The position numbers and the translations under genes are program-made. Below, in pieces: positions 1 through 9,316 of a stretch of 64,000 nucleotides of DNA. The notes below the pieces were generated by a model. The model saw only the letters and a program-made list of their open reading frames with translations. It was not told the DNA's origin and did no database searches. This stretch comes from Rhodospirillaceae bacterium (lineage in GTDB: Bacteria; Pseudomonadota; Alphaproteobacteria; Rhodospirillales; Casp-alpha2), in contig JAERTE010000145.1 in the NCBI GenBank assembly GCA_016845145.1, positions 88,409-152,408 on the forward strand, in the 5' to 3' direction. Numbering within the stretch: position 1 is the stretch's first letter; every line of letters starts with the position of its first letter.

Positions 1-766
1 CACGGTCTTTGGGACCGGCAGTATCACCGGAATTGCGCAAATCCACAGTTTCAACACTCATGCCGCGCTGCTTCGCCAATGCCAACAGGCCGCCGACGGG
101 AAACCGGCCACAGGCACCGTTGCGTTCGATCTTACCGGGGGCCATTTCCTCAATTGCTTTGCTGGTGGCGCCGTCGAGCGCGCGGGCACTGTCGTAGTCC
201 AAATAGTGAGACAGATCGGAACTGATGACGATCAGGGTTTCGTCGCCGCCCCATAGCGCGTCCAGCACTTCGGCTACGCTGGCGGGCGTTGTTTCGCCGA
301 CGACCAGCGGCAGCAACGTAAATTCGCCCAGCACGGTCTGTAGGAACGGCAAATGAACCTCAAGGCTATGTTCCATTTTGTGGGTTTCGTCGAAAACTTC
401 GACCTGTTTCATGCCCTCAATGGCAGCAGCGGCGTCTTTATCTAATGCAATGTCGCCAAGCGGCGTGGCGAAAGCGTCTGCGCTGCTGAGCGCGAGACCG
501 CGTACCGCAACGCGATGGCAAGGGCCCAGCAAAATAACCCGTGTGATGGTGTCACGCGCCGGTGCGAGACGTTTGTAGGCGGTGGCCGCGACGGGGCCTG
601 AATAAACATAGCCGGCATGCGGCGCGATGATGGCTTTTGGCACACGTACATCGTCCGAGCCACCGGGTTCCGCAGCCTCTAGATAGCCATCTACGGCAGC
701 ACTAAGCTCTGCAGCGTTTCCGGGGTAGAATTGGCCGGCAACGGCCGGCTGGCGGATGGCGTTCAT
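1..766 (-). CDS. amrB: AmmeMemoRadiSam system protein B (Memo family), partial
   Basis: Translating the minus strand from the ATG at 766, preceded by AGGAG, gives an uninterrupted Memo-family protein that leaves the window at its C-terminal end. Visible signatures are VAGQFYPG near the start, PHAGYVYSG, GPCHR, EHSLEVHLPFLQ, SSDLSHY and finally LRNSGDTAGPKDRV, a segment that normally lies about ten residues before the Memo domain end. The conserved histidines of the Memo metal site are present. Memo proteins are related to extradiol dioxygenases and usually occur with an AMMECR1 protein and a radical SAM protein; the latter is at 5534-6646. The biochemical role of the trio in bacteria is poorly defined. 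It cannot be told here whether an AMMECR1 domain is fused beyond the window edge. Confidence 0.93.
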   Translation of the reverse strand, partial: MNAIRQPAVAGQFYPGNAAELSAAVDGYLEAAEPGGSDDVRVPKAIIAPHAGYVYSGPVAATAYKRLAPARDTITRVILLGPCHRVAVRGLALSSADAFATPLGDIALDKDAAAAIEGMKQVEVFDETHKMEHSLEVHLPFLQTVLGEFTLLPLVVGETTPASVAEVLDALWGGDETLIVISSDLSHYLDYDSARALDGATSKAIEEMAPGKIERNGACGRFPVGGLLALAKQRGMSVETVDLRNSGDTAGPKDR

Positions 767-829
767 GGATGTGCTCCTGAGCCAAATATAGGCATTCGCA
801 GTCTATATTTTAACCCGCTTCAAGGCACA

Positions 830-1153
830 TTATCCAGGTGCTTCGGTGGTTGCGCAGAACATGTCGTGCAGGACTTCCATCAGTGGTTCAATTGAAGTGT
901 CCGACAGGCTGTAGAATATCACTGTACCTTCACGGCGGTTTTGCACCAAACCTTCGTGTTTCAGCCACGTCAGATGCTGCGACAGATTGGCCTGAGAAAT
1001 GCCCAACTCGCGGCTCATTTCACCGGCGGGTTTCTCGCCTTGCATCAGACAACAAAGAATTCGTAACCGCACACGGTTGGCGATGGACTTTAAAAACCGT
1101 GCCACGCGCTCGGCGTTGGCATCCATGTTTTCGGGGTTGAAATGTGTATCCAT
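830..1153 (-). CDS. ArsR-family repressor of the SqrR/BigR persulfide-sensor type
   Basis: 107-residue winged-helix protein. The recognition helix is around residues 47-66 (SRELGISQANLSQHL) and the wing around 70-83 (VQNRREGTVIFYSL). It has Cys34 (in RILCCLM) and Cys100 (in DMFCAT), 66 residues apart, the same spacing and flanking context as the two persulfide-sensing cysteines of SqrR and BigR (C41/C107 and C42/C108). It lacks the histidine/aspartate sets of classical metal sensors. A 27-bp palindrome abuts the start codon at 1154-1180, and the divergent RND genes begin at 1249, so it probably represses itself and the pump. No convincing ribosome-binding site precedes the ATG at 1153; the message may be leaderless, or the start may be the ATG at 1126. 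Sensing of sulfane sulfur is inferred from the cysteines. Confidence 0.85.
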   Translation of the reverse strand: MDTHFNPENMDANAERVARFLKSIANRVRLRILCCLMQGEKPAGEMSRELGISQANLSQHLTWLKHEGLVQNRREGTVIFYSLSDTSIEPLMEVLHDMFCATTEAPG

Positions 1154-1180
1154 ATTTGCTATTTAATGAAAATAGAAAAT
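1154..1180. promoter_or_regulatory. Probable ArsR operator: 11-5-11 inverted repeat
   Basis: ATTTGCTATTT (1154-1164) and AAATAGAAAAT (1170-1180) are reverse complements at 10 of 11 positions around a 5-bp spacer. The inner part CTATTT-N5-AAATAG is perfect. It lies in the only space between the divergent arsR gene and the RND genes, and its AT-richness resembles known BigR/SqrR operators. Binding is inferred. Confidence 0.6.
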
Positions 1181-1248
1181 AAAGTCAAGTCTGCATTCCA
1201 GGTAAATTTGTTGGTTTGTGGCGATCTGGTTTTGAAAGGTTAACCCCG

Positions 1249-2262
1249 ATGGGTCTGTTCAACAGCACGTTTCCCGCCAGCATGCGTTTGGTTTTTGCGC
1301 TGAGCGCGGTGTCGGTATTTGGCGCCAGCGATGTTTTTGCCGACGAGCTGACAGTGGCATCGCGCATGATCAAGGATCAGAAGTCTGTATTCGCGACCAT
1401 CGAAGCAACGGATCAGACAATCGCGCGGGCGCGTATCGGTGGCACCGTGGTCGAACTGAGTGTCGATGAGGGCAGCGCTGTTGAGGAAGGGCAGGCCATT
1501 GGCCGTGTCGAAGATCCGAAATTGGCGCTTGAACTTCGCGCCATGGAAGCGCGCATCGCATCGGCTTCGGCACAGATGGATTTGGCGCGGATTGAGCTCG
1601 ATCGTACGCGCAAGCTGCGCCGGAAGGGCACCGTTTCACAATCTCGGCTGGATGAGGCCGAAACGGCGCTAAAGGTGCTGCGCCGCGATCTGTCGGCGGC
1701 CAGAGCTGAACGCGCCGTCATTGCCGAGCGTCAGGCAGAGGGTAGTGTGAAGGCGCCGACGTCGGGACGCGTGCTGCGTGTCGATGTGACTAAGGGTAAG
1801 GTCGTGTTGCCGGGAGAGAGCCTCGCGGTGATTACCGCCAATGCCTACGTTCTGCGGCTGCAGGTGCCGGAGCGCCATGCACGGTTCATCAAGATCGGTG
1901 ATCCGGTCAGCGTTGGCGCGCGCGGCATGGCTGCCACGGCACCGACAAATGGTGACACCAGAACCGGCACGGTGATCAAGGTGTATCCCGAAATCCGCCA
2001 TGGCCGCGTTTCCGCCGACGTAAAGTTGGGTGATCTGGGGGATTTCTTTGTCGGGGAGCGGGTGCGGGTGATGGTGGCCGCGGGCGAGCGACGTGCGTTT
2101 GTCGTTCCCGCAGCCTTCCTGAGCCGCCGGTACGGTCTCACTTTCGTGCGCTTGAAGCACGGCGGCGAGACGGTGGTGCAGCCGGGACTCGCCATCCACG
2201 GCGGCATTGAAATTCTGTCCGGCATATCAGACGGCGATGTTTTGGTAAGGAATGCGCCATGA
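1249..2262 (+). CDS. RND efflux periplasmic adaptor subunit (membrane fusion protein)
   Basis: 337 residues from the ATG at 1249, which has GAAAGG nine bases upstream; the frame is open further upstream, but only with a TTG. The N-terminus has a hydrophobic secretion signal (about residues 12-32, ending before DELTVASR). Then come a split lipoyl half-motif (GGTVVELSVDEGSAVEEGQAI), a coiled-coil hairpin rich in Ala, Arg and Glu (about 90-160), the second lipoyl half (VKAPTSGRVLRVDVTKGKVV) and beta-barrel plus membrane-proximal domains. It should bridge the inner-membrane pump encoded next to an outer-membrane factor in the periplasm. The stop overlaps the permease start (ATGA). No outer-membrane TolC-like gene is in the module. 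Substrate unknown. Confidence 0.9.
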   Translation: MGLFNSTFPASMRLVFALSAVSVFGASDVFADELTVASRMIKDQKSVFATIEATDQTIARARIGGTVVELSVDEGSAVEEGQAIGRVEDPKLALELRAMEARIASASAQMDLARIELDRTRKLRRKGTVSQSRLDEAETALKVLRRDLSAARAERAVIAERQAEGSVKAPTSGRVLRVDVTKGKVVLPGESLAVITANAYVLRLQVPERHARFIKIGDPVSVGARGMAATAPTNGDTRTGTVIKVYPEIRHGRVSADVKLGDLGDFFVGERVRVMVAAGERRAFVVPAAFLSRRYGLTFVRLKHGGETVVQPGLAIHGGIEILSGISDGDVLVRNAP

Positions 2263-5200
2263 AGCTGGGTATTTCCGGCATCTTGACGCGGCTGTTCATA
2301 AATTCGCCGCTGACGCCGCTGTTCTTGGTGATATCCGTCGTGCTCGGCGTTATGGCGCTGATGGCCTTACCGCGCGAGGAAGACCCGCAAATCAGCGTGC
2401 CGCTGGTCGACGTGATCGTTACCGCCGACGGCTTGAAAGCCGCTGACGTGGTCGAACTGGTAACCGAGCCCCTGGAAGACATGGTGCAGGGCATCGATGA
2501 TGTGGAGCATGTCTATTCGCTCAGTGAAGACGATCGCGCCATCGTCACGGTGCGGTTTTTCGCCGGCACCGACGAAGACCGCGCTACCTTCCGCGTGCAT
2601 GAGGAGATCCGTGCCAACCTGAACCGCCTGCCCATCGGTATCCCCGAGCCGATGATCGTCGGGCGTGGAATCAACGATGTACCCATTGTTACTATTACGC
2701 TGGCGCCGAAGGCAGACGCCAGTGAGCAATGGAATGACAATGCGCTGCACGGCATTGCCGAGGAGCTGTTGCATGAAATCTCCACTGTAGATAGCGTCGG
2801 GTTGACGTTCCTGGTGGGCGGACGGCCCGACCAAATCAGGATCGAACCCGATCCGGAGCGCCTGTCGCTGTTCGGCGTTACCCTCAACCAGGTCGTGCGC
2901 AAGGTGCGGAATGCCAACCGTTCTTTCGGCGTTGGAAACCTGCGCGAGGCCAACCGCACATTGCCGGTGGTTGCCGGCCAAACCATGAGCGGCGTGTCCG
3001 AGATCGGCCTGCTTAGCATCACCGCTCGCGATGGCCGCCCAGTATACTTAAAAGACGTTGCTAACATCGTCGTCGGCGCCAAACCGGAAGACAGTCGGGT
3101 GTGGCATCTGTCGAGTGCTGATGATGGTTCCCTATCGAGCCGCCCGGCCGTCACGCTGGCCATCGCCAAACGGCAAGGCGCAAATGCGGTCGATGTCGCC
3201 AACGACATCATGGCGCGGCTGGAGTTGGTGCGCGGGCGATTGTTGCCCGACAGCATCGACGTTGTCGTGACGCGTGATTACGGCGTGACGGCGGGCGAGA
3301 AATCCGACGAATTGCTCTCACACCTGATCGGCGCCACAGTGACCATCGTGTTGATTATCGCCGTCTCTATCGGCTGGCGCGAGGGTGCGGTGGTGCTGGT
3401 CATCATCCCGACCACCATATTGCTGACCTTCTTCACCGCCTGGATGATGGGCTACACCATCAACCGCGTCAGCTTGTTCGCGCTTATCCTCTCAATCGGA
3501 ATTTTAGTCGATGATGCTATTGTAGTCGTTGAGAACATCGTCAGGCATTGGAACATGCGCGACGGACGCGACCGCATTGAAGCCGCGATCGAGGCCGTGG
3601 CCGAGGTCGGAAACCCGACGCTGATCGCGACGCTAACCATCATCGCCGCATTGCTGCCGATGATGTTTGTCTCCGGTCTGATGGGCCCTTACATGAGTCC
3701 GATCCCGGCCAATGCCTCGGCGGCGATGGCGTTCTCGTTTCTCGTCGCCGTCGTTATCACACCGTGGTTGCTGGTGCGCATTCACAAGGAAGACAGTGGT
3801 AGTGCGCCGGGGGCACACGAGTCGGCGGATACCGCAACCGGGCGGTTTTACCGCAAGTTCGCCAGCCCTGTATTGGCGAGCCGCAGAAATTCGTGGGCCT
3901 TCCTGATCAGTGTTGCCGTTGGCACGGTGGCTGTCAGTGTGATGTTCGCCACAAAGGACGTATCTGTGAAATTGCTGCCGTTCGACAATAAGTCGGAAAT
4001 CCAGGTGGTGATGGATTTGCCCGAGGGCACGCCGCTGGAAGTCACCGAGCGCAACTTGATGAAAGTGGCGCGCGTGTTGGGTGACCTGCCGGAACTCACG
4101 CATATCCAGGCCTACGCGGGCACTTCCGCGCCGTTCAATTTCAATGGCTTGGTGCGGCACTACGATATCCGGCGCAAGCCGTGGCAGGGCGATTTGCAAA
4201 TCAACCTCACAGACAAAGACGCGCGCGACCGTCAAAGTCACGATGTCGCGTTGGACATCCGCGAGCGTATTTCAACGCTTACGTTTCCTGATGGCACCAC
4301 GGTAAAGGTCGTGGAGGTGCCGCCCGGGCCGCCTGTGATCTCCACGCTGATGGCCGAAATCTACGGCCCGGATCAAAAAACCCGTCGGCAACTGGCATGG
4401 AAGGTGCGCCAAGCGTTCGAGCAGGTTGACTATATCGTCGACGTGGATGATTCCATCGGTCTCACGCCCGAGCGCCTGAGGTTTCAGGTGGACCAAGGCA
4501 ACCTGGAATTTCACGGGGTCCATGAGCAAGAGCTGTTCGACACGCTGAAGGTTCTCTTGAACGGCACCAGCGTCGGTTATTCGCACCGAGGCGACGGCGC
4601 CAACCCTGTCGAGATCGCCATACGCCTGCCGAAGAACAGCCTGTTTATCGGTGAGCATTTGCTGGCAACGCCTGTGGCGGCGCCGGGTGAGGCGGCGGAC
4701 AAGGGCGCGGTCGTCGAGATTGGCGACATCGTCAACATCAAGCGTGAGTTGGCGTCCTACCCGATCTTCCGCCACAACGGACGCTTCGCCGAGGTCGTGT
4801 ACGGTGAACTTGCTGGGAAGTTCGAAGCGCCGCTCTACGGCATGCTCGACGTCAACCGTGAGCTCGAAAACATGTCGTGGGGTGAAGGGGGCACGGAAGG
4901 TGCGCCAGCGATCTCTTACCACGGACAACCTGCCGATCAGAACACCACCACCGTGCTTTGGGACGGCGAGTGGGAGGTCACTTATGTGACCTTCCGCGAC
5001 ATGGGGCTGGCGTTCGGCTTCGCCCTGGTGGCCATTTACATCCTGATCGTCGGCCAGTTCTCGAGCTTTCGGCTGCCCTTGGTGATCATGACGCCGATCC
5101 CGCTCTCATTAATCGGCATTGTGCTGGGCCATTGGATTTTCGACGCGCCTTTTACCGCCACGTCGATGATCGGCTTTATTGCTTTGGCGGGGATCATGGT

Positions 5201-5489
5201 GCGCAACTCGATCTTGCTGGTGGATTTCATCCGTATGCGTCTGGACGAAGGTGCGGCACTACGTGATGGTTTGCTTGAAGCTGGCGCCATCCGCTTCCGT
5301 CCGATCTTCCTCACCGCCGTCACGGCGATGATTGGAGCTGCGTTCATCCTTACCGACCCGATCTTTCAAGGCCTCGCTATCTCCATGGTATTCGGTCTGG
5401 CGTCGTCCACGGCATTAACCTTGCTGGTCATCCCGGCGGTCTACGTGGTGTTGCGCGATGATGGGAAGCCGGCATCGTTACCTGACTGA
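2259..5489 (+). CDS. RND-family efflux transporter permease
   Basis: 1076 residues, the usual size of an inner-membrane RND pump with 12 membrane helices and two large periplasmic loops. The N-terminus has TM1 followed by the typical LPREEDPQI segment. The TM4 proton-relay aspartates are at about residues 418-419 in ILVDDAIVVVENI. The second half repeats the fold, with LAGIMVRNSILLVDFI where TM10 is expected. It resembles the AcrB/CusA-like clan but lacks features that would settle hydrophobe versus metal export. It is translationally coupled to the adaptor (4-nt overlap) and probably controlled by the divergent ArsR repressor. If that repressor senses persulfide, the cargo may be a reactive sulfur species or a linked toxic compound; this is inference. 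Confidence 0.92.
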   Translation: MKLGISGILTRLFINSPLTPLFLVISVVLGVMALMALPREEDPQISVPLVDVIVTADGLKAADVVELVTEPLEDMVQGIDDVEHVYSLSEDDRAIVTVRFFAGTDEDRATFRVHEEIRANLNRLPIGIPEPMIVGRGINDVPIVTITLAPKADASEQWNDNALHGIAEELLHEISTVDSVGLTFLVGGRPDQIRIEPDPERLSLFGVTLNQVVRKVRNANRSFGVGNLREANRTLPVVAGQTMSGVSEIGLLSITARDGRPVYLKDVANIVVGAKPEDSRVWHLSSADDGSLSSRPAVTLAIAKRQGANAVDVANDIMARLELVRGRLLPDSIDVVVTRDYGVTAGEKSDELLSHLIGATVTIVLIIAVSIGWREGAVVLVIIPTTILLTFFTAWMMGYTINRVSLFALILSIGILVDDAIVVVENIVRHWNMRDGRDRIEAAIEAVAEVGNPTLIATLTIIAALLPMMFVSGLMGPYMSPIPANASAAMAFSFLVAVVITPWLLVRIHKEDSGSAPGAHESADTATGRFYRKFASPVLASRRNSWAFLISVAVGTVAVSVMFATKDVSVKLLPFDNKSEIQVVMDLPEGTPLEVTERNLMKVARVLGDLPELTHIQAYAGTSAPFNFNGLVRHYDIRRKPWQGDLQINLTDKDARDRQSHDVALDIRERISTLTFPDGTTVKVVEVPPGPPVISTLMAEIYGPDQKTRRQLAWKVRQAFEQVDYIVDVDDSIGLTPERLRFQVDQGNLEFHGVHEQELFDTLKVLLNGTSVGYSHRGDGANPVEIAIRLPKNSLFIGEHLLATPVAAPGEAADKGAVVEIGDIVNIKRELASYPIFRHNGRFAEVVYGELAGKFEAPLYGMLDVNRELENMSWGEGGTEGAPAISYHGQPADQNTTTVLWDGEWEVTYVTFRDMGLAFGFALVAIYILIVGQFSSFRLPLVIMTPIPLSLIGIVLGHWIFDAPFTATSMIGFIALAGIMVRNSILLVDFIRMRLDEGAALRDGLLEAGAIRFRPIFLTAVTAMIGAAFILTDPIFQGLAISMVFGLASSTALTLLVIPAVYVVLRDDGKPASLPD

Positions 5490-5533
5490 GGTGAGGCATA
5501 TCAGTCGGTCAGGCAATCGGCTACAATAAACCT

Positions 5534-6646
5534 ATGTCTACAGTCTCCACCAAATACTGGCACGCCCTCGGCGACGGACGAATCCAATGCGACGTCTGCC
5601 CTCGCGAATGCAAGATGCGCGAGGGGCAGCGGGGACTTTGCTATGTGCGGGCTGTCGAAAATGGCGAGGTGGTGCTGACCACCTATGGGCGGTCGTCAGG
5701 CTTTTGCATTGATCCCATTGAGAAGAAACCGCTCAATCACTTCCTGCCCGGGACTCCGGTACTCAGTTTCGGGACGGCGGGATGCAACCTGACATGCAAA
5801 TTCTGCCAAAATTGGAACATCTCCAAGGCGCGCGAGTTCGACAAGTTGCAGGATCAGGCATCGCCCGAACAAATTGCCGACGCGGCGGTGCAGACCAAAT
5901 GCCGTTCGGTGGCCTATACCTACAATGACCCCGTGATCTTTCTGGAATATGCCGTCGATACGGCCCGCGCGTGCCGCGAACGCGGTATCAAGAACGTAGC
6001 GGTGACGGCGGGCTATATTTGCCCCGACCCGCGGGCCGAGTTTTATCATTGGATGGACGCCGCCAACGTCGATTTGAAGGCGTTCACCGAGCACTTCTAC
6101 AAGGAACTATGCACGGCGCGCCTCGACAGCGTGCTCGATACGTTGAAATACCTGAAGCATGACACTGACGTGTGGTTTGAGATTACTGACCTGCTTATCC
6201 CAGGTGAGAACGATTCCGACGCCGAGATCGACGAGATGACCAGCTGGATCGTCAAGCATCTGGGCGAAGATGTACCGCTGCATTTCTCCGCTTTCCACCC
6301 CGATTGGAAGATGATGGATAAGCCTCGCACGCCACCCGAGACGCTGATACGGGCGAGGAAGATCGCCATGGAGAACGGCGTTAAATATGCCTATGTGGGC
6401 AACGTGCATGACCACGCGGCGCAGAGCACCTATTGCCCGGGTTGCGGAGAAATTTTGATTGGGCGCGATTGGTATCTGCTGTCGGATTGGAATCTCAGTT
6501 TCGAGGGCAACTACGCTGGCAATTGCGCCGGATGCGGCGAGCCGGTGGCCGGCGTGTTTGACGGTCCGCCCGGAGACTGGGGGCGTAAGCGCGTGCCGGT
6601 TAGGCTGCGTCCGCGCGAACCGGCGCCAACTGCATCGCCGCCGTGA
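5534..6646 (+). CDS. amrS: AmmeMemoRadiSam system radical SAM enzyme
   Basis: 370 residues. The radical SAM cluster motif is C84-x3-C88-x2-C91 within GTAGCNLTCKFCQNWNIS. An N-terminal cysteine set (C19, C22, C26, C36, context CDVCPRECK) and C-terminal CPGCGE and CAGCGEP knuckles are characteristic of this PflA-like family, which is normally encoded beside Memo and AMMECR1 proteins. A weak AT-rich element (TACAAT) lies just before the gene. Its partner Memo gene is on the other strand at 1-766; the ArsR/RND module sits between them. The reaction is not established for the family. Confidence 0.93.
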   Translation: MSTVSTKYWHALGDGRIQCDVCPRECKMREGQRGLCYVRAVENGEVVLTTYGRSSGFCIDPIEKKPLNHFLPGTPVLSFGTAGCNLTCKFCQNWNISKAREFDKLQDQASPEQIADAAVQTKCRSVAYTYNDPVIFLEYAVDTARACRERGIKNVAVTAGYICPDPRAEFYHWMDAANVDLKAFTEHFYKELCTARLDSVLDTLKYLKHDTDVWFEITDLLIPGENDSDAEIDEMTSWIVKHLGEDVPLHFSAFHPDWKMMDKPRTPPETLIRARKIAMENGVKYAYVGNVHDHAAQSTYCPGCGEILIGRDWYLLSDWNLSFEGNYAGNCAGCGEPVAGVFDGPPGDWGRKRVPVRLRPREPAPTASPP

Positions 6647-6732
6647 CATGCCTGAGATGAACTGTTAAGGATTGCCGGGCCTCGGTCGGTGTGGCTTGGT
6701 TGCAGTGTCTCGATAGCAATAGGAAAACCAAA

Positions 6733-7725
6733 TTGAAAAAGTGGCTGGCCATCGTCATCAAGGCTGCCATCTCGGGTGGGTTGATCTGGTATCTCGTTTC
6801 CAATGTAGATATGGCATCGGTAGGCGCGCATATCGCCACGGTGGACCTAGGCCTGTTGCTGTTGTCTTGTGCGGTGCTCACGCTGCAGTTTTTGATTGGC
6901 GGATATCGTTGGAACAGCGTGCTGACGGCGCTCGGAACACCAATGACGAACTGGCTGGCGTCACGGCTTTTTTATGTCGGTATGTTTTTCAATCAGGCGC
7001 TTCCGGGTGGCACAGGTGGCGATGGCGTACGCATGTATCTGTCGTTCAAGCGAGATCTGCCGCCGCGGAGTGCCATCAATAGTGTGATTATCGAGCGCGT
7101 GGCCACGGTCCTGGCGCTGGTCCTGCTTGTTGATTTGACCCAACCCCTGTTCATTCCTCACCTGTCGCCCGATATCGCCCGTGTGAGCCTTTCCGCCGCG
7201 GCTTCGATTACGGCGGTGGCTGTTGTGGGGACGCTGTTGGTGGCAATGCTCGACCGCCTGCCCGAGGGTCTGAGGAAATGGCGGGTCATCCGCGGACTCG
7301 GCAATTTGGGCGCCGATACACGCCGGGTATTCGGCTCGCTTGGTGCGGCCTTGCCGCCGTTGCTGTGGAGTGTGGCGGGACATCTCAACGTGTCCCTATC
7401 GTGTTACATTCTGTCTCAGGCCTTGGGGTTGGAGGTCACGCTGCTCGATTGTGTGGTGTTGATCCCACCGGTCTTGCTGGTCATGGCGGTACCGATTTCG
7501 ATTGGCGGATGGGGCGTGCGCGAGGGTGCCATGGTTTGGATGTTTGCGCTAGTCGGCGTGGAGCAAGACGCGGCATTAGCGCTATCGCTGTTCTTTGGGG
7601 TCGTCGCCTTGGCGATTTCAATGCCGGGGGGAATCGTATGGATGATGATGCGGGGCGATGCACGCGGCGGCACGTTGGCCGAGGCTGATCTGGCCTCTTT
7701 TCGCAACGATCATGAAAACGCTTGA
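6733..7725 (+). CDS. Lysylphosphatidylglycerol synthase/UPF0104-type flippase-like membrane protein
   Basis: About 330 residues with roughly eight hydrophobic helices and no soluble domain. Typical family segments are visible: an early GGYRWNSVL stretch, a FFNQALPGGTGGDGVRM motif and VPISIGGWGVREGAMVW near the end. The family includes the membrane part of MprF and YbhN-like proteins thought to move lipids. I prefer a TTG start at 6733 with AGGA eight bases upstream; an in-frame GTG at 6691 would add 14 polar residues. It stands alone between the radical SAM gene and pepA. Substrate unknown. Confidence 0.82.
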   Translation: MKKWLAIVIKAAISGGLIWYLVSNVDMASVGAHIATVDLGLLLLSCAVLTLQFLIGGYRWNSVLTALGTPMTNWLASRLFYVGMFFNQALPGGTGGDGVRMYLSFKRDLPPRSAINSVIIERVATVLALVLLVDLTQPLFIPHLSPDIARVSLSAAASITAVAVVGTLLVAMLDRLPEGLRKWRVIRGLGNLGADTRRVFGSLGAALPPLLWSVAGHLNVSLSCYILSQALGLEVTLLDCVVLIPPVLLVMAVPISIGGWGVREGAMVWMFALVGVEQDAALALSLFFGVVALAISMPGGIVWMMMRGDARGGTLAEADLASFRNDHENA

Positions 7726-7801
7726 AACAGCCACCGCAAACGCCTTTTCTTTTAGCAACAACTGATAGCGTCCAGCTAAAACGTCCAATGGGGAGTCTGA
7801 G

Positions 7802-9301
7802 ATGAAAATCGCTTTTGCCAATCTGGCCCAACCTGCAACCGGGGTCGCCGTCGCTTTCGCGACTACCGGACGGCAACTCACGACGTCAGCCCAAGCCCTC
7901 GACAAGCAGGCGGGCGGTGCACTGACACGCGCGGTCAAGGGCAGCAAATTCAAGGGCAACAAAGGCCAAACTCTGACCCTCATGGCGCCGGCGGGCAGCA
8001 AACTTAATCGCATCATCCTGGTCGGGCTTGGGAAGGCAAAAGATATCAACGATCTTGGTATGCAGGGACTTGGCGGCAAAGTTCAGGCAAACGTCGCAGC
8101 CAGCGGCCAGACGGCGGCGAGCGTGTTGGTGGACGAGATTGCCGATTCGAGCCTTTCCGTCACTGACATGGCGGCTAATCTCGCCTATGGGGCTCGTTTG
8201 CGCGCTTATCGATTCGACAAATACCGCACCAAGGAAGAGGCAGATAAAAAGCCGAGCCTCAAAAACCTACGCGTTCTTTGCCCGCGCAGTGCTCGGGCCA
8301 AAGCAACCTTCGCGCCCATGGATAAAGTCGCTGACGGGGTTTGCCTGACGCGCGATCTGGTGTCCGAGCCACCGAACGTGATCTATCCCGCGAGCCTCGC
8401 TAAGCAGGCGCGCGAGTTGAGCAAATTGGGGGTTAAGGTCGAGGTGCTGGGCGAAGCGCAAATGAAGAAGCTCGGCATGGGCGCACTGTTGGGTGTCGGC
8501 CAGGGCTCGGTGCGCGAATCGCAAATGGTGGTCATGCGTTGGAACGGTGGTGGCCGAGGTAAGGGCTCTGATCCCGTTGCTTTTGTTGGCAAGGGCGTGA
8601 CCTTTGATACTGGTGGCATTTCCATCAAGCCGGCGGGCGGTATGGAAGATATGAAGTGGGACATGGGTGGTTCCGGCGTCGTCATTGGATTGATGAAAGC
8701 GCTGGCTGGGCGTAAGGCCAAGGCCAACGTCGTCGGCGTCGTCGGCCTTGTGGAGAATATGCCCGACGGCAATGCGCAGCGCCCGGGCGACATCGTCACC
8801 TCAATGTCGGGCCAAACCATTGAGATCATCAATACCGACGCCGAAGGACGTTTGGTGCTGGCCGATGCGCTGCATTACACGGTGGAGAAGTTCAAACCAA
8901 AGTTCGTTGTCGACTTGGCGACGCTGACCGGCGCAATCATCATTTCTCTGGGTGACCAGCACGCGGGGTTGTTCTCCAATAACGACACTTTGTCCGAGCG
9001 CCTGTCGAAGGCCGGCGAGGCGGTGAACGAGAAAGTCTGGCGGCTTCCCGTGGGCGACGCCTACGACAAACAGATCGATTCAAGCGTTGCCGATATGAAA
9101 AATACCGGCGGGCGCGGCGCCGGATCGATCACGGCTGCGCAGTTCCTGCAACGCTTCACCGGCAAGACGCCATGGGCGCATCTGGACATCGCCGGCGTGA
9201 CATGGTCGAGCAAAGATACCGACACTGTCCCCAAAGGCGGTACCGCGTTCGGCGTGCGCCTGCTCGATCGGCTGGTGGCGGATCACTACGAACGCAAATA
9301 G
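7802..9301 (+). CDS. pepA: Leucyl aminopeptidase (M17)
   Basis: 499 residues, full length for PepA. It releases N-terminal residues from peptides in the cytoplasm using two divalent metals. The metal and catalytic segments are intact: KGVTFDTGGISIKP near residue 263, MKWDMGGSG, and the family signature NTDAEGRL near residue 343. The N-terminal regulatory domain is present. GGGGAGTCTG-type purine-rich sequence precedes the ATG. holC follows after 15 nt, an arrangement common in alphaproteobacteria. Confidence 0.97.
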   Translation: MKIAFANLAQPATGVAVAFATTGRQLTTSAQALDKQAGGALTRAVKGSKFKGNKGQTLTLMAPAGSKLNRIILVGLGKAKDINDLGMQGLGGKVQANVAASGQTAASVLVDEIADSSLSVTDMAANLAYGARLRAYRFDKYRTKEEADKKPSLKNLRVLCPRSARAKATFAPMDKVADGVCLTRDLVSEPPNVIYPASLAKQARELSKLGVKVEVLGEAQMKKLGMGALLGVGQGSVRESQMVVMRWNGGGRGKGSDPVAFVGKGVTFDTGGISIKPAGGMEDMKWDMGGSGVVIGLMKALAGRKAKANVVGVVGLVENMPDGNAQRPGDIVTSMSGQTIEIINTDAEGRLVLADALHYTVEKFKPKFVVDLATLTGAIIISLGDQHAGLFSNNDTLSERLSKAGEAVNEKVWRLPVGDAYDKQIDSSVADMKNTGGRGAGSITAAQFLQRFTGKTPWAHLDIAGVTWSSKDTDTVPKGGTAFGVRLLDRLVADHYERK

Positions 9302-9316
9302 GGTACATGAGCCGCG

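Noticed and set aside
3633..4241. Long minus-strand open frames across the RND permease (also at 6107-6649, 11533-12420 and 62066-62803)
   Set aside because: They are antisense to well-supported genes, rich in Arg, His and Pro, and have no ribosome-binding sites; typical shadows in GC-rich coding DNA.
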